A stretch of 64,000 nt of DNA. Source: Roseovarius salincola. Its GTDB lineage: Bacteria; Pseudomonadota; Alphaproteobacteria; Rhodobacterales; Rhodobacteraceae. The notes under the pieces are model-generated. The model was not told the DNA's origin and did not search any database. It saw only the letters and a program-made list of their open reading frames with translations. The stretch covers positions 248,001-312,000 of the forward strand of contig NZ_JAPTNL010000003.1 of the NCBI RefSeq assembly GCF_026891095.1, read 5' to 3'. This document shows positions 30,218 through 38,645 of the stretch, in pieces. Made by a program: the position numbers and the translations under genes. Each line of letters begins with the position of its first letter. Positions within the stretch are counted from its first letter, which is position 1.

Positions 30218-31213
30218 ATGGCCGCCAGCTACCTGCAAAGCTCGCTCGACAAGCTGCCGGACGCCCGCGATCCCAAACTGATCGAGCTGAGCATAAATCC
30301 CGACGGCACGGTCTGGGGCGAGATCCAGGGGGATCATTTCATGCGCAAGCGTGACACAAGGCTCACGCCCCATGAGGCCCACGATCTGGGCACCCAGATC
30401 GCCTCGGCGGCCAACACCACCCTCAGCCGCGCCAAACCCATCGTCTCGGTCAGCATCACCTATCGCGACCGCCCGATCCGGGCACAGGTGATCCAACCGC
30501 CCGCCGTCGAGGGCGGTTTTGCCATCTCGCTGCGCTTTTTCGCCGATCTGCCCCTGGACCAGATCCAGCTCGCCTACCTCTTTGGCTCCGAGCGCAGCGC
30601 AGAGGCCACGCGCCGCGCGCGCAATGCCGAGCTGCGCGCCGTCGTCGCCACCGGCGATATCGAGGCCGCCATCGCCTTCTGCGTCCACCACAAGCTCAAC
30701 ATGATCGTCTCCGGCGGCACCTCCACCGGCAAGACCGTCACCGCCCGCAAAATCCTCTCCTTCGTGCCCGATGCCGAGCGCATCATCACTATCGAGGATG
30801 CGGCCGAGCTGCGGCCCGGCCAGCCCAATACCGTGACCCTCATGGCCGACCGCGAGGCGCCTGAGCGCAGTGCGGATCAGCTGCTCACGGCGACCCTGCG
30901 CATGCGACCCGACCGGATCGTTCTGGGCGAGGTTCGCGGGCCCGAGGCCATGACATTCCTCGAGGCGATCAACACCGGACATGGCGGCTCGCTCACAACG
31001 CTTCACGCCGAGACCCCGCAACTGGCTATCCAGCGCCTGGCCATCGCGGCCCTCAAGACCAACCTGCCCATGACCTACCAGGACATGATCCATTACATCA
31101 CCGGCTCGATCGACGTGATCGTCCAGGCCGGCCGGCTGAGCGGGGCTCGTGGGATCACCGAATTCTATCTGCCGGGCACCGAAACCCAGACCAGGAAGAC
31201 CACAGATGTTTGA
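30218..31213 (+). CDS. virB11: VirB11 traffic ATPase
   Basis: 331-residue hexameric secretion ATPase. Walker A GGTSTGKTVTARK (about residue 166), the Asp box ERIITIEDAAELR, Walker B-like RPDRIVLGEVRGPEAMTF and the His box NTGHGGSLTTLHAE are all present in the order of the VirB11/PilT family. It starts three bases after virB10. Confidence 0.95.
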   Translation: MAASYLQSSLDKLPDARDPKLIELSINPDGTVWGEIQGDHFMRKRDTRLTPHEAHDLGTQIASAANTTLSRAKPIVSVSITYRDRPIRAQVIQPPAVEGGFAISLRFFADLPLDQIQLAYLFGSERSAEATRRARNAELRAVVATGDIEAAIAFCVHHKLNMIVSGGTSTGKTVTARKILSFVPDAERIITIEDAAELRPGQPNTVTLMADREAPERSADQLLTATLRMRPDRIVLGEVRGPEAMTFLEAINTGHGGSLTTLHAETPQLAIQRLAIAALKTNLPMTYQDMIHYITGSIDVIVQAGRLSGARGITEFYLPGTETQTRKTTDV

Positions 31214-31382
31214 GTATCTGACACGCCAGATCAATACCGGCCGCGCCAAGCCAGAGGCCTATGCCGAGGCGCTGAATGCCCTTGGCCGCGAGGGCTGGGA
31301 GCTTGTCTCCGTCACCCCTGATTTTGACGGCGAGCATATTCTCACCGCCTTCCTCAAGCGCCCGCTTAAGGCAGCGGACTGA
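31206..31382 (+). CDS. DUF4177-like small protein
   Basis: 58 residues, MFEYLTRQINTGRAKPEAY then LNALGREGWELVSVTPDF and ILTAFLKRPL. The EGWELVSV core is typical of DUF4177. It overlaps virB11 by eight bases and lies just upstream of virB6, so it belongs to the operon. No function is known; a small cytoplasmic accessory protein is likely. Confidence 0.7.
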   Translation: MFEYLTRQINTGRAKPEAYAEALNALGREGWELVSVTPDFDGEHILTAFLKRPLKAAD

Positions 31383-31407
31383 GGCCGCCGGGCCAAGGAG
31401 CAGTCTC

Positions 31408-32406
31408 ATGGGCGTCGTCACCTGGATGGTCGAGACCACCGACAGCTACCTCGACGGGGCGGCTGAGACGACCTTTGGCACTGTCGCCAGTCAGGTGGGC
31501 GGGATCATCGCGGTCGGCTCAACCCTGGCCGTCATCGGCGTGTTCGTGAACATGGCGCTGCAGGTGCGCTCCATGGACGGGCGCACCGCCTTCTGGTTCG
31601 CCATCAAGCTCACGCTGATCACCCTCTTCGCGCTCAACTGGGTGCAGTTCAACGTGGTGGCCAGCGCGCTCATCGACGGGCTCGACCAACTCGCCGGGGG
31701 CATGATCGCCGGCCTGGGCGGCGGCGGCGCGGGATCCGCCTATTTTGCTGCCGCGTTCGATGATCTCATCGGGGAGTTCGGCAGCTACCTCAATGCCGCC
31801 GGCGACAACATGCACTGGATGGCCGGGGCGCTCATTGGCGCCATCGGTGCGTTTCTCCTCGGCGTCATCGGCGCGCTCTGCGGGCTGGTGTTGATCTTTG
31901 CCAAGATCATGCTGGCCTTCATGATCGGCATCGCTCCCATCATGATCGCGCTCTCGCTCTTCGAGGTCACCAAGGACTACTTCCTGCGCTGGCTTTCCAG
32001 CACCGCCTCATACGCGCTCTACCCGCTGGTCATTGCCGGCGTCTTCTCGACCGTCGTGGGAATGTCGCAGTCACTTCTGGCCGAGCTCGGCGATCCCGAA
32101 GGCGCCAGCAATATCGGCGCGCTCATCCCGTTTTTCATGATGATGTTCCTTGCCGGCGGCATGATCCTTGCCACGCCGCTCATCGTCCGCGCGATTTCCG
32201 GCAACTTCATGATGGCGGCCCCGCCAAACATGCCTGGTGTCGGCGGGTTTGCGAAGGGACTGGCTGGCACCAAAGGGTCACGCGCAAGGGCGCGGTTTGG
32301 GACCAGATCGAATGCTGAGTTTGCGGGAGCTGGGATAAGGCAGGCTGGTGGTGCGACTGTTTCGATGGTTCAGAGAGTCGCCGAACGAGCAAAACGGCTG
32401 AAATAG
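31408..32406 (+). CDS. virB6: VirB6/TrbL-like polytopic membrane protein
   Basis: 332 residues with several membrane helices (IIAVGSTLAVIGVFVNMALQ, FAIKLTLITLFALNWVQFN, ALIGAIGAFLLGVIGALCGL, IMLAFMIGIAPIMIALSLF, FFMMMFLAGGMILATPLIV). The last helices with the IAPIMIALSLFEVTK stretch are the conserved core of VirB6/TrbL. The C-terminal 60 residues are basic and glycine-rich. Start 31408 has AAGGAG upstream. It is the last gene of the transfer operon; IS debris begins about 250 bases after its stop. Confidence 0.9.
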   Translation: MGVVTWMVETTDSYLDGAAETTFGTVASQVGGIIAVGSTLAVIGVFVNMALQVRSMDGRTAFWFAIKLTLITLFALNWVQFNVVASALIDGLDQLAGGMIAGLGGGGAGSAYFAAAFDDLIGEFGSYLNAAGDNMHWMAGALIGAIGAFLLGVIGALCGLVLIFAKIMLAFMIGIAPIMIALSLFEVTKDYFLRWLSSTASYALYPLVIAGVFSTVVGMSQSLLAELGDPEGASNIGALIPFFMMMFLAGGMILATPLIVRAISGNFMMAAPPNMPGVGGFAKGLAGTKGSRARARFGTRSNAEFAGAGIRQAGGATVSMVQRVAERAKRLK

Positions 32407-32654
32407 CGGCCCTTCCAATTGTAGATGTCGGTCTACTTCAGCTTCGCTGCCATAACACCCCCTGAAGAAATCACCTTTTCAACCCTAAGACCTCGACGGA
32501 TGCTCGCACAAAGCATGGTCACAAGGGTTAACGACGTTGCGGGCGTGGCGAAACAAAGCCGAAGAGTGGCTGTAAAGCCGACCTTATTGACGATGCTAGA
32601 AAAACACATCACTGAAAGGTTTACTCTAAAAATCGCCAAAATTCGCCGGATCAG

Positions 32655-33165
32655 TCGTAGCAGGAAGTTCGGGTGGTAGCAGGAGCGATCGAAGTGCACG
32701 TTCCAGGCGGCACCTTCCTGATCGCCGTGCGTCGGGCTGAGTGAGTTGTACGTGTCCAGCACGATGAACTTGACCGGTTGCGGTCATGAAACAGGTCGAT
32801 CCAGTGCCCGTTCAGATCGGCCAATGCCTCCCGATTCGCGGGCGAGGCCAAAGTCTTGGCCTCAAATCGCCTAATCTGTGACGCCGAAGCTGCTTGCGCA
32901 TCGACGGCCCTGCCGCCGACACCCTGACGCATGACCGGGTCGAGTGCGAGACGTTTAGGAGCGTTGATGTCCTCATATCCGGCCAGTCGCCCGAACACCG
33001 ATTCCCAGAACACCTCGTCGAGCCGGAGGACCGCGTTCTTGCCGCGACGGGTTTCTTGCAGCGCCACTGACCCAGATCAGACAACCCGAGCGTGTCATCC
33101 AGCTCGCGCGTATAACCAGCAGACCACCGTCCGAACAGAGCTGTGTGGCTTTGAATACTAGCCTA
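32655..33165 (-). pseudogene. broken IS1380-family transposase
   Basis: On the minus strand the pieces CSDGGLLVIR, ELDDTLGLSDLG, RLDEVFWESVFGRLAGYEDI, DPVMRQGVGGRAVDAQAASA, ALADLNGHWIDLFHDRN, LDTYNSLSPTHGDQEG and HFDRSCYHPNFLL occur in the right order for an IS1380-type DDE transposase but in different frames, with at least three frame changes. The 3' half after CYHPNFLL is missing. It is a dead fragment; neither terminal repeat could be identified. Confidence 0.8.
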
Positions 33166-33326
33166 ACACGAAGGTCGAATTACACCCGATCTGCCTGCTG
33201 CAAGTCCGCACCCTCTGGGTGATCCATGAAACACGCCCCCTCACAGCTACCAAAATCTTGATGTATATAGGAAATACCAAGATCAGGACAGCGAAACCAG
33301 CGGACTACTTGGGAAATGCGGGCTTA

Positions 33327-34163
33327 GGGTCAGGACTCACAACCAGAACATTACGGTTGCTGCGATGCAGATGGCGGAGAGGAAGATCTCGCCGCATCGG
33401 TCATAGCGGGTGGCGATCCGGCGCCAGTCCTTGAGACGGGCGAACAGGTTCTCGATCAGGTGACGTTTCTTGTAGAGTTTCCGGTCGTGGCTGGCGGGAT
33501 TCTTCCGTCCGCGCCGGGCCGGGATGCAGGCGGCAATCCCCTTGTCATCAAGGGCTTCGCGGAACCAATCGGCGTCGTAGCCCTTGTCGCCCAAGAGCAT
33601 CTTTGCGGGCGGCAGGGCATCCAGCAGGACCAGCGCGCCCTTCGCATCGCTCATCTGGCCGGGCGACAGGAAGAAGGTCAGAGGACGGCCAAGCCCGTCG
33701 CACACCATGTGCAGCTTGGAGTTCAGCCCACCTTTGGTGCGCCCGATCGCCCGCGTCCGCGCCCCCCTTTTGAGAGGCTTGCCGCCGTCCGGTGCGCCTT
33801 GAGGTGGGTGCTGTCGATCATGATCGTTTCGCCATCCGGCCCCGGCCGGGCGAGCTCGGCAAAGATCCTGGCGAACACGCCCATGCGCGACCAGCGCACG
33901 AACCGGTTGTAAAGCGTCTTCGGCGACCCATCCACGGCCGGCGCGTCCTTCCACTGCAACCCGTTCTTCTGAATGTAGATTATCCCGCTCAGCACCCGCC
34001 GGTCATCCACCCGCGGCTTGCCTCTGGACTTCGGAAAGAAAGGCCGCAGCCGTTCCATCTGCGCGTCGGTCAACCAGAAATGCCCGCTCATCATGCCCCC
34101 TCTGTTTGGGGGCTTGAATCATGCAGCCCGTGGAGCCTCAAGCGGGTTTATAGGTCCTGACCC
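33327..34163 (-). mobile_element. IS5-family (IS427-like) insertion sequence, 837 bp
   Basis: The outer ends are inverted: GGGTCAGGACTCACAACC at the left and the complement of GGTTTATAGGTCCTGACCC at the right, sharing GGGTCAGGAC exactly. Each end is flanked by TA (33325-33326 and 34164-34165), which fits a two-base target duplication. Between them lies a two-frame transposase gene. The copy looks complete and potentially active. Confidence 0.85.
33337..34094 (-). CDS. IS5-family transposase made by -1 frameshift (two overlapping frames)
   Basis: The first frame (34094 to 33723) encodes MSGHFWLTDAQMERLRPFFP, then the first catalytic Asp region TIMIDSTHLKAHR. The second frame (to 33337) encodes GRTKGGLNSKLHMVCDGLGR, then LLGDKGYDADWFREAL with the second Asp and KKRHLIENLFARLKDWRRI with the catalytic Glu. 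The second frame is -1 relative to the first. The overlap contains AAAAGGGGGG on the minus strand (33762-33771), a good slippery site in front of the change of frame. No debilitating stop is seen. Confidence 0.85.
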
Positions 34164-34330
34164 TAGTTCACCTGTCAGGCAAAAGTCGGAACGCAACGCC
34201 GCCGCAACCTTCCAAACATTCGATCCCGTCGTATTTTCAGAGAGTAGTGCGTGCCCGACTAACATATTTTTGGTTGTTTTTAGATTTTTTTTTAGATATA
34301 ATTCCCATGCAATCAGGGAGATTCTGCACA

Positions 34331-34645
34331 ATGCCTGAAAACCAACGAGTTCACCGCAAGGGTTGTACATCGCTCGAAGGCGAGCCGCACAAGCCGCACG
34401 TCGCAACACACCAACAAACCACGGAAGAGGCAGAGGAGTTGATCTTCTCGATCACAACCCATGCCATGCGCGAGCCTGATTATTCGCGGGAAAAAAACGG
34501 GATCATGGCTATGACGATCGCGCATGCCCGTGAAGATCAGAACAAAATCGATGAAAAGAAGCGCGCGATCCATCAGCGCCTCGGCCCTATCGAGGCGCGC
34601 ATGAAGCAGCGCGTCAAGCGCGAGCAATGGGAGGGCAAGGAATGA
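34331..34645 (+). CDS. hypothetical protein, first gene of an envelope cargo operon
   Basis: 104 residues from MPENQRVHRKG, hydrophilic and helical (HATREPDYSREKNG-like middle, then QNKIDEKKRAIHQRLGPIE and KQRVKREQWEGKE). Starts further upstream exist in frame but the preceding DNA is AT-rich and non-coding in feel. Its stop overlaps the next gene by four bases (ATGA), marking the start of a five-gene unit ending at 37911. No family recognised. Confidence 0.55.
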   Translation: MPENQRVHRKGCTSLEGEPHKPHVATHQQTTEEAEELIFSITTHAMREPDYSREKNGIMAMTIAHAREDQNKIDEKKRAIHQRLGPIEARMKQRVKREQWEGKE

Positions 34646-35655
34646 ATACCAATAGCTTCATCAACAAGTGGCTCGATACAGGAGCGATGCTGACGCATCG
34701 GGCCTCGCTGAAATGGTTGCATATCGGCGGGGGCTTGCTCGGTCTCCTCCTTCTCCTGGGAGCAGGACCCGAATTTATCGTTTCCCGAGACACCGCCGAG
34801 ATGATGCTTCGCGATGACAACGGCAACTTGCCTGAAGGGTCGGGACCGATCATCACGATCACTGCGCTGTTGTTCTGCGGTATCATGTTGGCCCTGTTCC
34901 ACAAACCCGTGGGTCGGCTGCGTAAATCGCTCACGGCAACGATGCTCTTCTGGCTGCTGATCTTGGCCGGCGCTGTAACCCTTAGCCAACCAATCATTAG
35001 CCTGCTTAGCGAGCTGCGCTTCGGCAATAGCCTCGAAGCTGGAGTTGATGCCGGGCTATTGCTCAAGCAGAAGCTGATTGCCTTCGGCTATGGCGTGCGG
35101 GCCCTAGTTATCCTTGGAGGCGCTTTCGTGGCCTCGTGGGGACTTCACATGGTGCTTGATGCTGTGGGTGGAGCGGCTGCCGCCAACCGTGACGGCAAGG
35201 ATGCCGCCGAAATCTACGAAGGTATCAGCGAGTCTGATCGGCTGCACCGGACAGCCGTGATCAGCCGCGAACGCGCACTGAGCTTCAACTGGGATCAGTC
35301 CGAAGACTTTTCTGTGGCGGTCGCGGAGGGGTTCGGCGAGATGGCCAACGCAATCGCGCGCTACCTTAAGGGACCTGATGACCCGTTCATCGACCCCGAG
35401 CAGGTGATGGAAGACGTAATCTCCCAGTTCGACGACCCCATCGCTCCGCCCGATGATCCGAGGATCGCCCGCATGGTTGACACACGTCTCAAGAAGCATG
35501 CGATCGACCTTACCCTGCTGCCGAGTAGTTCTGCGGAGCTTACCAAGGCGGCCCGCAAGCAACTAGCGCACTACGCTGACTGGCTGCGGGGTCATGCCGA
35601 TGTCGATTCGATCCACGAGGCAACTCGCAATGAAAAGGGGGCGCAAAATGCGTAA
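34642..35655 (+). CDS. polytopic membrane protein with cytoplasmic C-terminal domain, unknown function
   Basis: 337 residues. Four hydrophobic segments are visible: LHIGGGLLGLLLLLGAG, IITITALLFCGIMLALF, ATMLFWLLILAGAVTLS and VRALVILGGAFVASWGLHMV. After about residue 185 the protein is soluble and helical (SESDRLHRTAVISRERALSF, DDPFIDPEQVMEDVISQF). Start 34642 has AAGGA just upstream. A membrane platform role within the operon is inferred from layout; no known domain is recognised. Confidence 0.6.
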   Translation: MNTNSFINKWLDTGAMLTHRASLKWLHIGGGLLGLLLLLGAGPEFIVSRDTAEMMLRDDNGNLPEGSGPIITITALLFCGIMLALFHKPVGRLRKSLTATMLFWLLILAGAVTLSQPIISLLSELRFGNSLEAGVDAGLLLKQKLIAFGYGVRALVILGGAFVASWGLHMVLDAVGGAAAANRDGKDAAEIYEGISESDRLHRTAVISRERALSFNWDQSEDFSVAVAEGFGEMANAIARYLKGPDDPFIDPEQVMEDVISQFDDPIAPPDDPRIARMVDTRLKKHAIDLTLLPSSSAELTKAARKQLAHYADWLRGHADVDSIHEATRNEKGAQNA

Positions 35656-36310
35656 TGTTCTCACAAGCATCACCCTCGCCGGAGGCCTTGCAATGGCCCT
35701 ACCTGTCGGCGCTCAGGAGGAGCGCCCCAACGCGCTGCAGATCCTTGGCGATATTGGCCCCGGCGGCAGCCCTGTCCGCGAGGCCGTTTATGCGCCTCGA
35801 ATCCGCGATCTGTTGCTCGAAGAAGCCATGGCGCTGGAATTGGGCGACGGCGATGTGATCATGCTGCGGACTATCGGCAATCCGAACCTGATCGAGCATC
35901 TCGCTCTCGCCGATTGGAATCGTGACATTGCCTTCGGATATGGCGCAGGCCAGGCTGAGGACATACCCGGCTTTACTGCCGCGCGCATTGGCCAGCTAGC
36001 CCAGATCGCTCCACATAGTGCTTCTGATCTCATGTTCGCGCTGCGTGAACTGGCGCCACAAACACCTTGCGCCACACATAACGTAACCACGGTGATGGTC
36101 ACTAACTTCATCGAAATCGGTGAGGTCGAAGGAAACCGTTGGTGGTTGCGAGACATCATGCAAGGCGCGCCATTCTGCGGCGATCTCGTGATTATCGGTG
36201 CTTGGGTGGCCGACCCGAACCCTGTGCAGGGACTACGCGAGCCTGCCTTGGCCTTCATCCAAGAAACCTTCAAGCAGATGGGCTTCGAGAATGTCTCTTT
36301 CCGCCGCTAG
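35648..36310 (+). CDS. secreted protein of the envelope cargo operon
   Basis: 220 residues with a signal peptide (LTSITLAGGLAMALPVGAQ). The mature part has DVIMLRTIGNPNLIEHLALA, a Cys pair (TPCATHNVT and APFCGDLVII) and FIEIGEVEGNRWWLRDIMQG. Likely periplasmic. The start at 35648 has GGGGG eight bases upstream and overlaps the previous gene by eight bases. Family not recognised. Confidence 0.55.
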   Translation: MRNVLTSITLAGGLAMALPVGAQEERPNALQILGDIGPGGSPVREAVYAPRIRDLLLEEAMALELGDGDVIMLRTIGNPNLIEHLALADWNRDIAFGYGAGQAEDIPGFTAARIGQLAQIAPHSASDLMFALRELAPQTPCATHNVTTVMVTNFIEIGEVEGNRWWLRDIMQGAPFCGDLVIIGAWVADPNPVQGLREPALAFIQETFKQMGFENVSFRR

Positions 36311-37070
36311 CACCTCTCGTCGGAGGCACCTTGCGCCACCGACTAATTGGCAACCTTTCCGCCCGGTTTTGCCGCAAGCGCTAATTGCGGCGGGGCTGGG
36401 CGGGCTGGCCCTACTGCTCGCCTTCTTTGCCGTACCTGGTCTCACCTCCGCAATGATCAGTTACTATGTGACATTCCTTCATGAAGCGGCGCACTCGGTC
36501 TTTGGCTATTTTGCCTCGGGCGAGATTGGAAAAATCACTCTCCATGCCGATGGCGGGGGCGAGGCGCTGGTGGCAACCGGCGGCCCGATCGGCGTGGTAA
36601 TCACTGCCGGTTCTGGCTTGATCATCCCGGCATGGCTAGGGGCCGGATTGCTGGGATGCGCGGCAACACGGATTGGTATCGAGCTCATCCTTCTGGCGCT
36701 GGGGCTGCTCACGGCATGGTTTGGCTATCACCATGTCGATGCCGAGGGCGGCATCCCACTGGCCCTGGGAGCCGTGGCAGCTGTGGCGCTACTTACAGCC
36801 ATCCTGCCGCTTGGCAGGATGATAAAGGCAGCCGTTGGCTTCTTCTTCGGTTTCGCCATCACGAAGGGCGTTATCGCCTCCGCGGGCTATGCATATCTGG
36901 AATGGGCCGACGCCGGAAAAAACGAGCCAGCCGATCCGCGCCTGATCGCCGATGCGCTCGGGCTCGAAAACATCGCCGAAGTCTCACCCACACTGATCGG
37001 GCTCATGGTTGCAGGCTATGCCATCGCTGCCCTGCTCACATGGGCGTGGTTTCAGCGCCATTCACATTGA
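36291..37070 (+). CDS. M50-like membrane metalloprotease
   Basis: 259 residues with at least five hydrophobic segments. SYYVTFLHEAAHSVFGYFAS contains an HExxH zinc site (His64, Glu65, His68) at the edge of a membrane helix, followed by GEIGKITLHADGGGEALVA, the strand-rich stretch typical of M50B-type proteases. FGYHHVDAEGG later may supply the third ligand. Such enzymes cut membrane-bound signalling proteins. The start overlaps the secreted-protein gene by 20 bases. Proteolytic activity is inferred from the motif. Confidence 0.65.
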   Translation: MSLSAASTSRRRHLAPPTNWQPFRPVLPQALIAAGLGGLALLLAFFAVPGLTSAMISYYVTFLHEAAHSVFGYFASGEIGKITLHADGGGEALVATGGPIGVVITAGSGLIIPAWLGAGLLGCAATRIGIELILLALGLLTAWFGYHHVDAEGGIPLALGAVAAVALLTAILPLGRMIKAAVGFFFGFAITKGVIASAGYAYLEWADAGKNEPADPRLIADALGLENIAEVSPTLIGLMVAGYAIAALLTWAWFQRHSH

Positions 37071-37095
37071 AGCACTAGTAAGGAAAGGAAAAGTC

Positions 37096-37911
37096 ATGAG
37101 ACCGCCTCTCAATGCCAAACGGCTCGCGCCACTGGCCTTCGTGGTAGCCCTGCTGGCAGCACCTTCTGCCCTAGCTGAGATGCGCATTTTCGCAAAAGAC
37201 GATGGCACGATCCAGTTCGTCGATCTGGGCGAAAGTGCCGCCCTCGAAGAGCACGCCAATTCAGCGTCCGCAGGTTCGGAGGCAGTATCGGCGCTACCTT
37301 CTGTGAGCGTGGTGGCAGAGGAAAACGCAACTGGTTCCACCGTAATGTTAATTGTGACCGGCTCTTCCGCTGCTGCTTCGCCCTCGACCTCGGCTTCAGC
37401 TGCGGCAGAGCCCGGCGAGTCGGGTTCAGCGTCGGCTGAACCGGGGGAAGCTGAGGCAGCCGATCGTGAAATGAGCGATGATGCCTTTGCCGAAGCTCCA
37501 CCGCCACCAGATAACGTATTTCAGGAAAAAGCAGCAGCCCCGATCACTGCGCAATTCACTGCCTGTGAAACGATCAGCCTTGGTGACACAGTACTATTCG
37601 ATACTGCTGCGCACGTTCTTAAACCTCACGCTGGCCCGGCGCTCGACGCGGTGGCGAATGTGCTGCTGGCGCAACCATCCATACAGGTGCGTATTGAAGG
37701 CCACACCGATTCACGAGGAGGGCTTCAGTATAACGAGGCCCTCTCCGAACGCCGCGCCAAAGCTGTATATCAAGCTCTATTACAAAGAGAAGTGCCGCCC
37801 GGGCGGTTGGAAGTTGTGGGTTATGGGCTCACGCAGCCGACAGACACGAACAACACAGCTGCCGGGCGCGCCAATAACCGCAGGGTCGATTTGGTGCCAT
37901 TCAACTGTTAA
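37096..37911 (+). CDS. OmpA-family peptidoglycan-binding protein
   Basis: 271 residues: a signal peptide (APLAFVVALLAAPSALAE), a low-complexity Ala/Ser/Glu-rich linker to about residue 140, and a C-terminal OmpA domain with LGDTVLFDTAAHVLKPHAG, QVRIEGHTDSRGGLQYNEAL and SERRAKAVYQALL then NNRRVDL. The Asp and Arg residues that hold diaminopimelate in OmpA domains are present. It is the last gene of the envelope operon and would anchor it to the cell wall. AAGGAAAGG precedes the start. Confidence 0.85.
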   Translation: MRPPLNAKRLAPLAFVVALLAAPSALAEMRIFAKDDGTIQFVDLGESAALEEHANSASAGSEAVSALPSVSVVAEENATGSTVMLIVTGSSAAASPSTSASAAAEPGESGSASAEPGEAEAADREMSDDAFAEAPPPPDNVFQEKAAAPITAQFTACETISLGDTVLFDTAAHVLKPHAGPALDAVANVLLAQPSIQVRIEGHTDSRGGLQYNEALSERRAKAVYQALLQREVPPGRLEVVGYGLTQPTDTNNTAAGRANNRRVDLVPFNC

Positions 37912-37984
37912 TGCAAAACGGGTCGTGTCGCGAAGAGTGTGGAAATTCCGGAGCGATACCTCCGGGCAGGTTTTATACGACGCG

Positions 37985-38340
37985 GCTCAGCCCGCGGCGT
38001 CAAGGACTGCGGTTCGAGCGGTTGATGCAGAGTTTCCCAGCCATCCAGCTTTCGCATCTGGATCTAGCGTGAGACCATCAGCGCCCAGACGGTCTCGGGG
38101 GTAGGCAGCACGGTCTGCGTTTTGATGCGCAGGCGGAATTCCTCGTTCAGGCGCTCGATCACGTTCGTCGTCATGACCGCCTTCCATTGGGAAGGGCCCA
38201 GGCGGGTGAGCGTCAAGAGGCGGTCTCCGACCTGTTCGAGGCTGTCTGCGACCGCTCGACATCGCAGGCGCCATTTCCGCAGGAAGATCTAACGCCGCTT
38301 CATCACCTCCAGCGCCGTTTCGGTATAGATCATGGCGTGG
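37985..38340 (-). pseudogene. fragment of IS256 (mutator)-family transposase
   Basis: The minus strand gives ETALEVMKR, KWRLRCRAVADSLEQVGDRL, LTRLGPSQWKAVMTTNVIER, NEEFRLRIKTQTVLPTPETV and QMRKLDGWETL, matching the C-terminal third of IS256-type transposases but broken by a stop and frame changes. The N-terminal part with the DDE residues is absent. It marks an old insertion beside the envelope operon. Confidence 0.75.
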
Positions 38341-38645
38341 AATGAGGCGGAGCCTGCCCTCAGACGTCAACCTCGACGACGTCAACCTCGACCAGTCGGG
38401 CTTGCAGATTCGCTCCCACCGCCCACTTCGACGGCCGAAGAACCCTTGGCAGACCGTCTGGGCTCAAAAACGGACGACGCCGAAGCGGTATTTCAGTCAT
38501 TCCTCAGATTTGACCGAAGAAGCGCGGAGGTACTAGATCAAGCCAGCCTGGGCAAAGGGGAAGAACCCTGCTTTTTTTGCAACTGAGCGCTTGATGGACA
38601 CCGCTTAAAAGACTAAAAACATCTAAAACCGGGACAAAGCACAAA
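38341..38645. other. non-coding joint with a 15-bp tandem repeat
   Basis: GACGTCAACCTCGAC is repeated back to back near 38,366-38,396. The remainder is a mosaic with no gene I can support. The last 60 bases become AT-rich and must carry the promoter of the gene starting at 38646. Confidence 0.4.

Noticed and set aside
29594-31249. 551-codon minus-strand frame opposite virB10 and virB11
   Set aside because: Shadow of two unmistakable VirB genes; repeated GHDG/ADGD composition and no family features.
32425-32679. Possible small + strand gene right after virB6
   Set aside because: Composition is plausible for a short basic protein, but it runs into the IS1380 fragment and its last codons are transposase DNA read backward; at best a truncated remnant.
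38342-38536. Short + strand frame over the tandem repeat after the IS256 fragment
   Set aside because: Low-complexity repeat start, no homology recognised and no start signal; left as non-coding.
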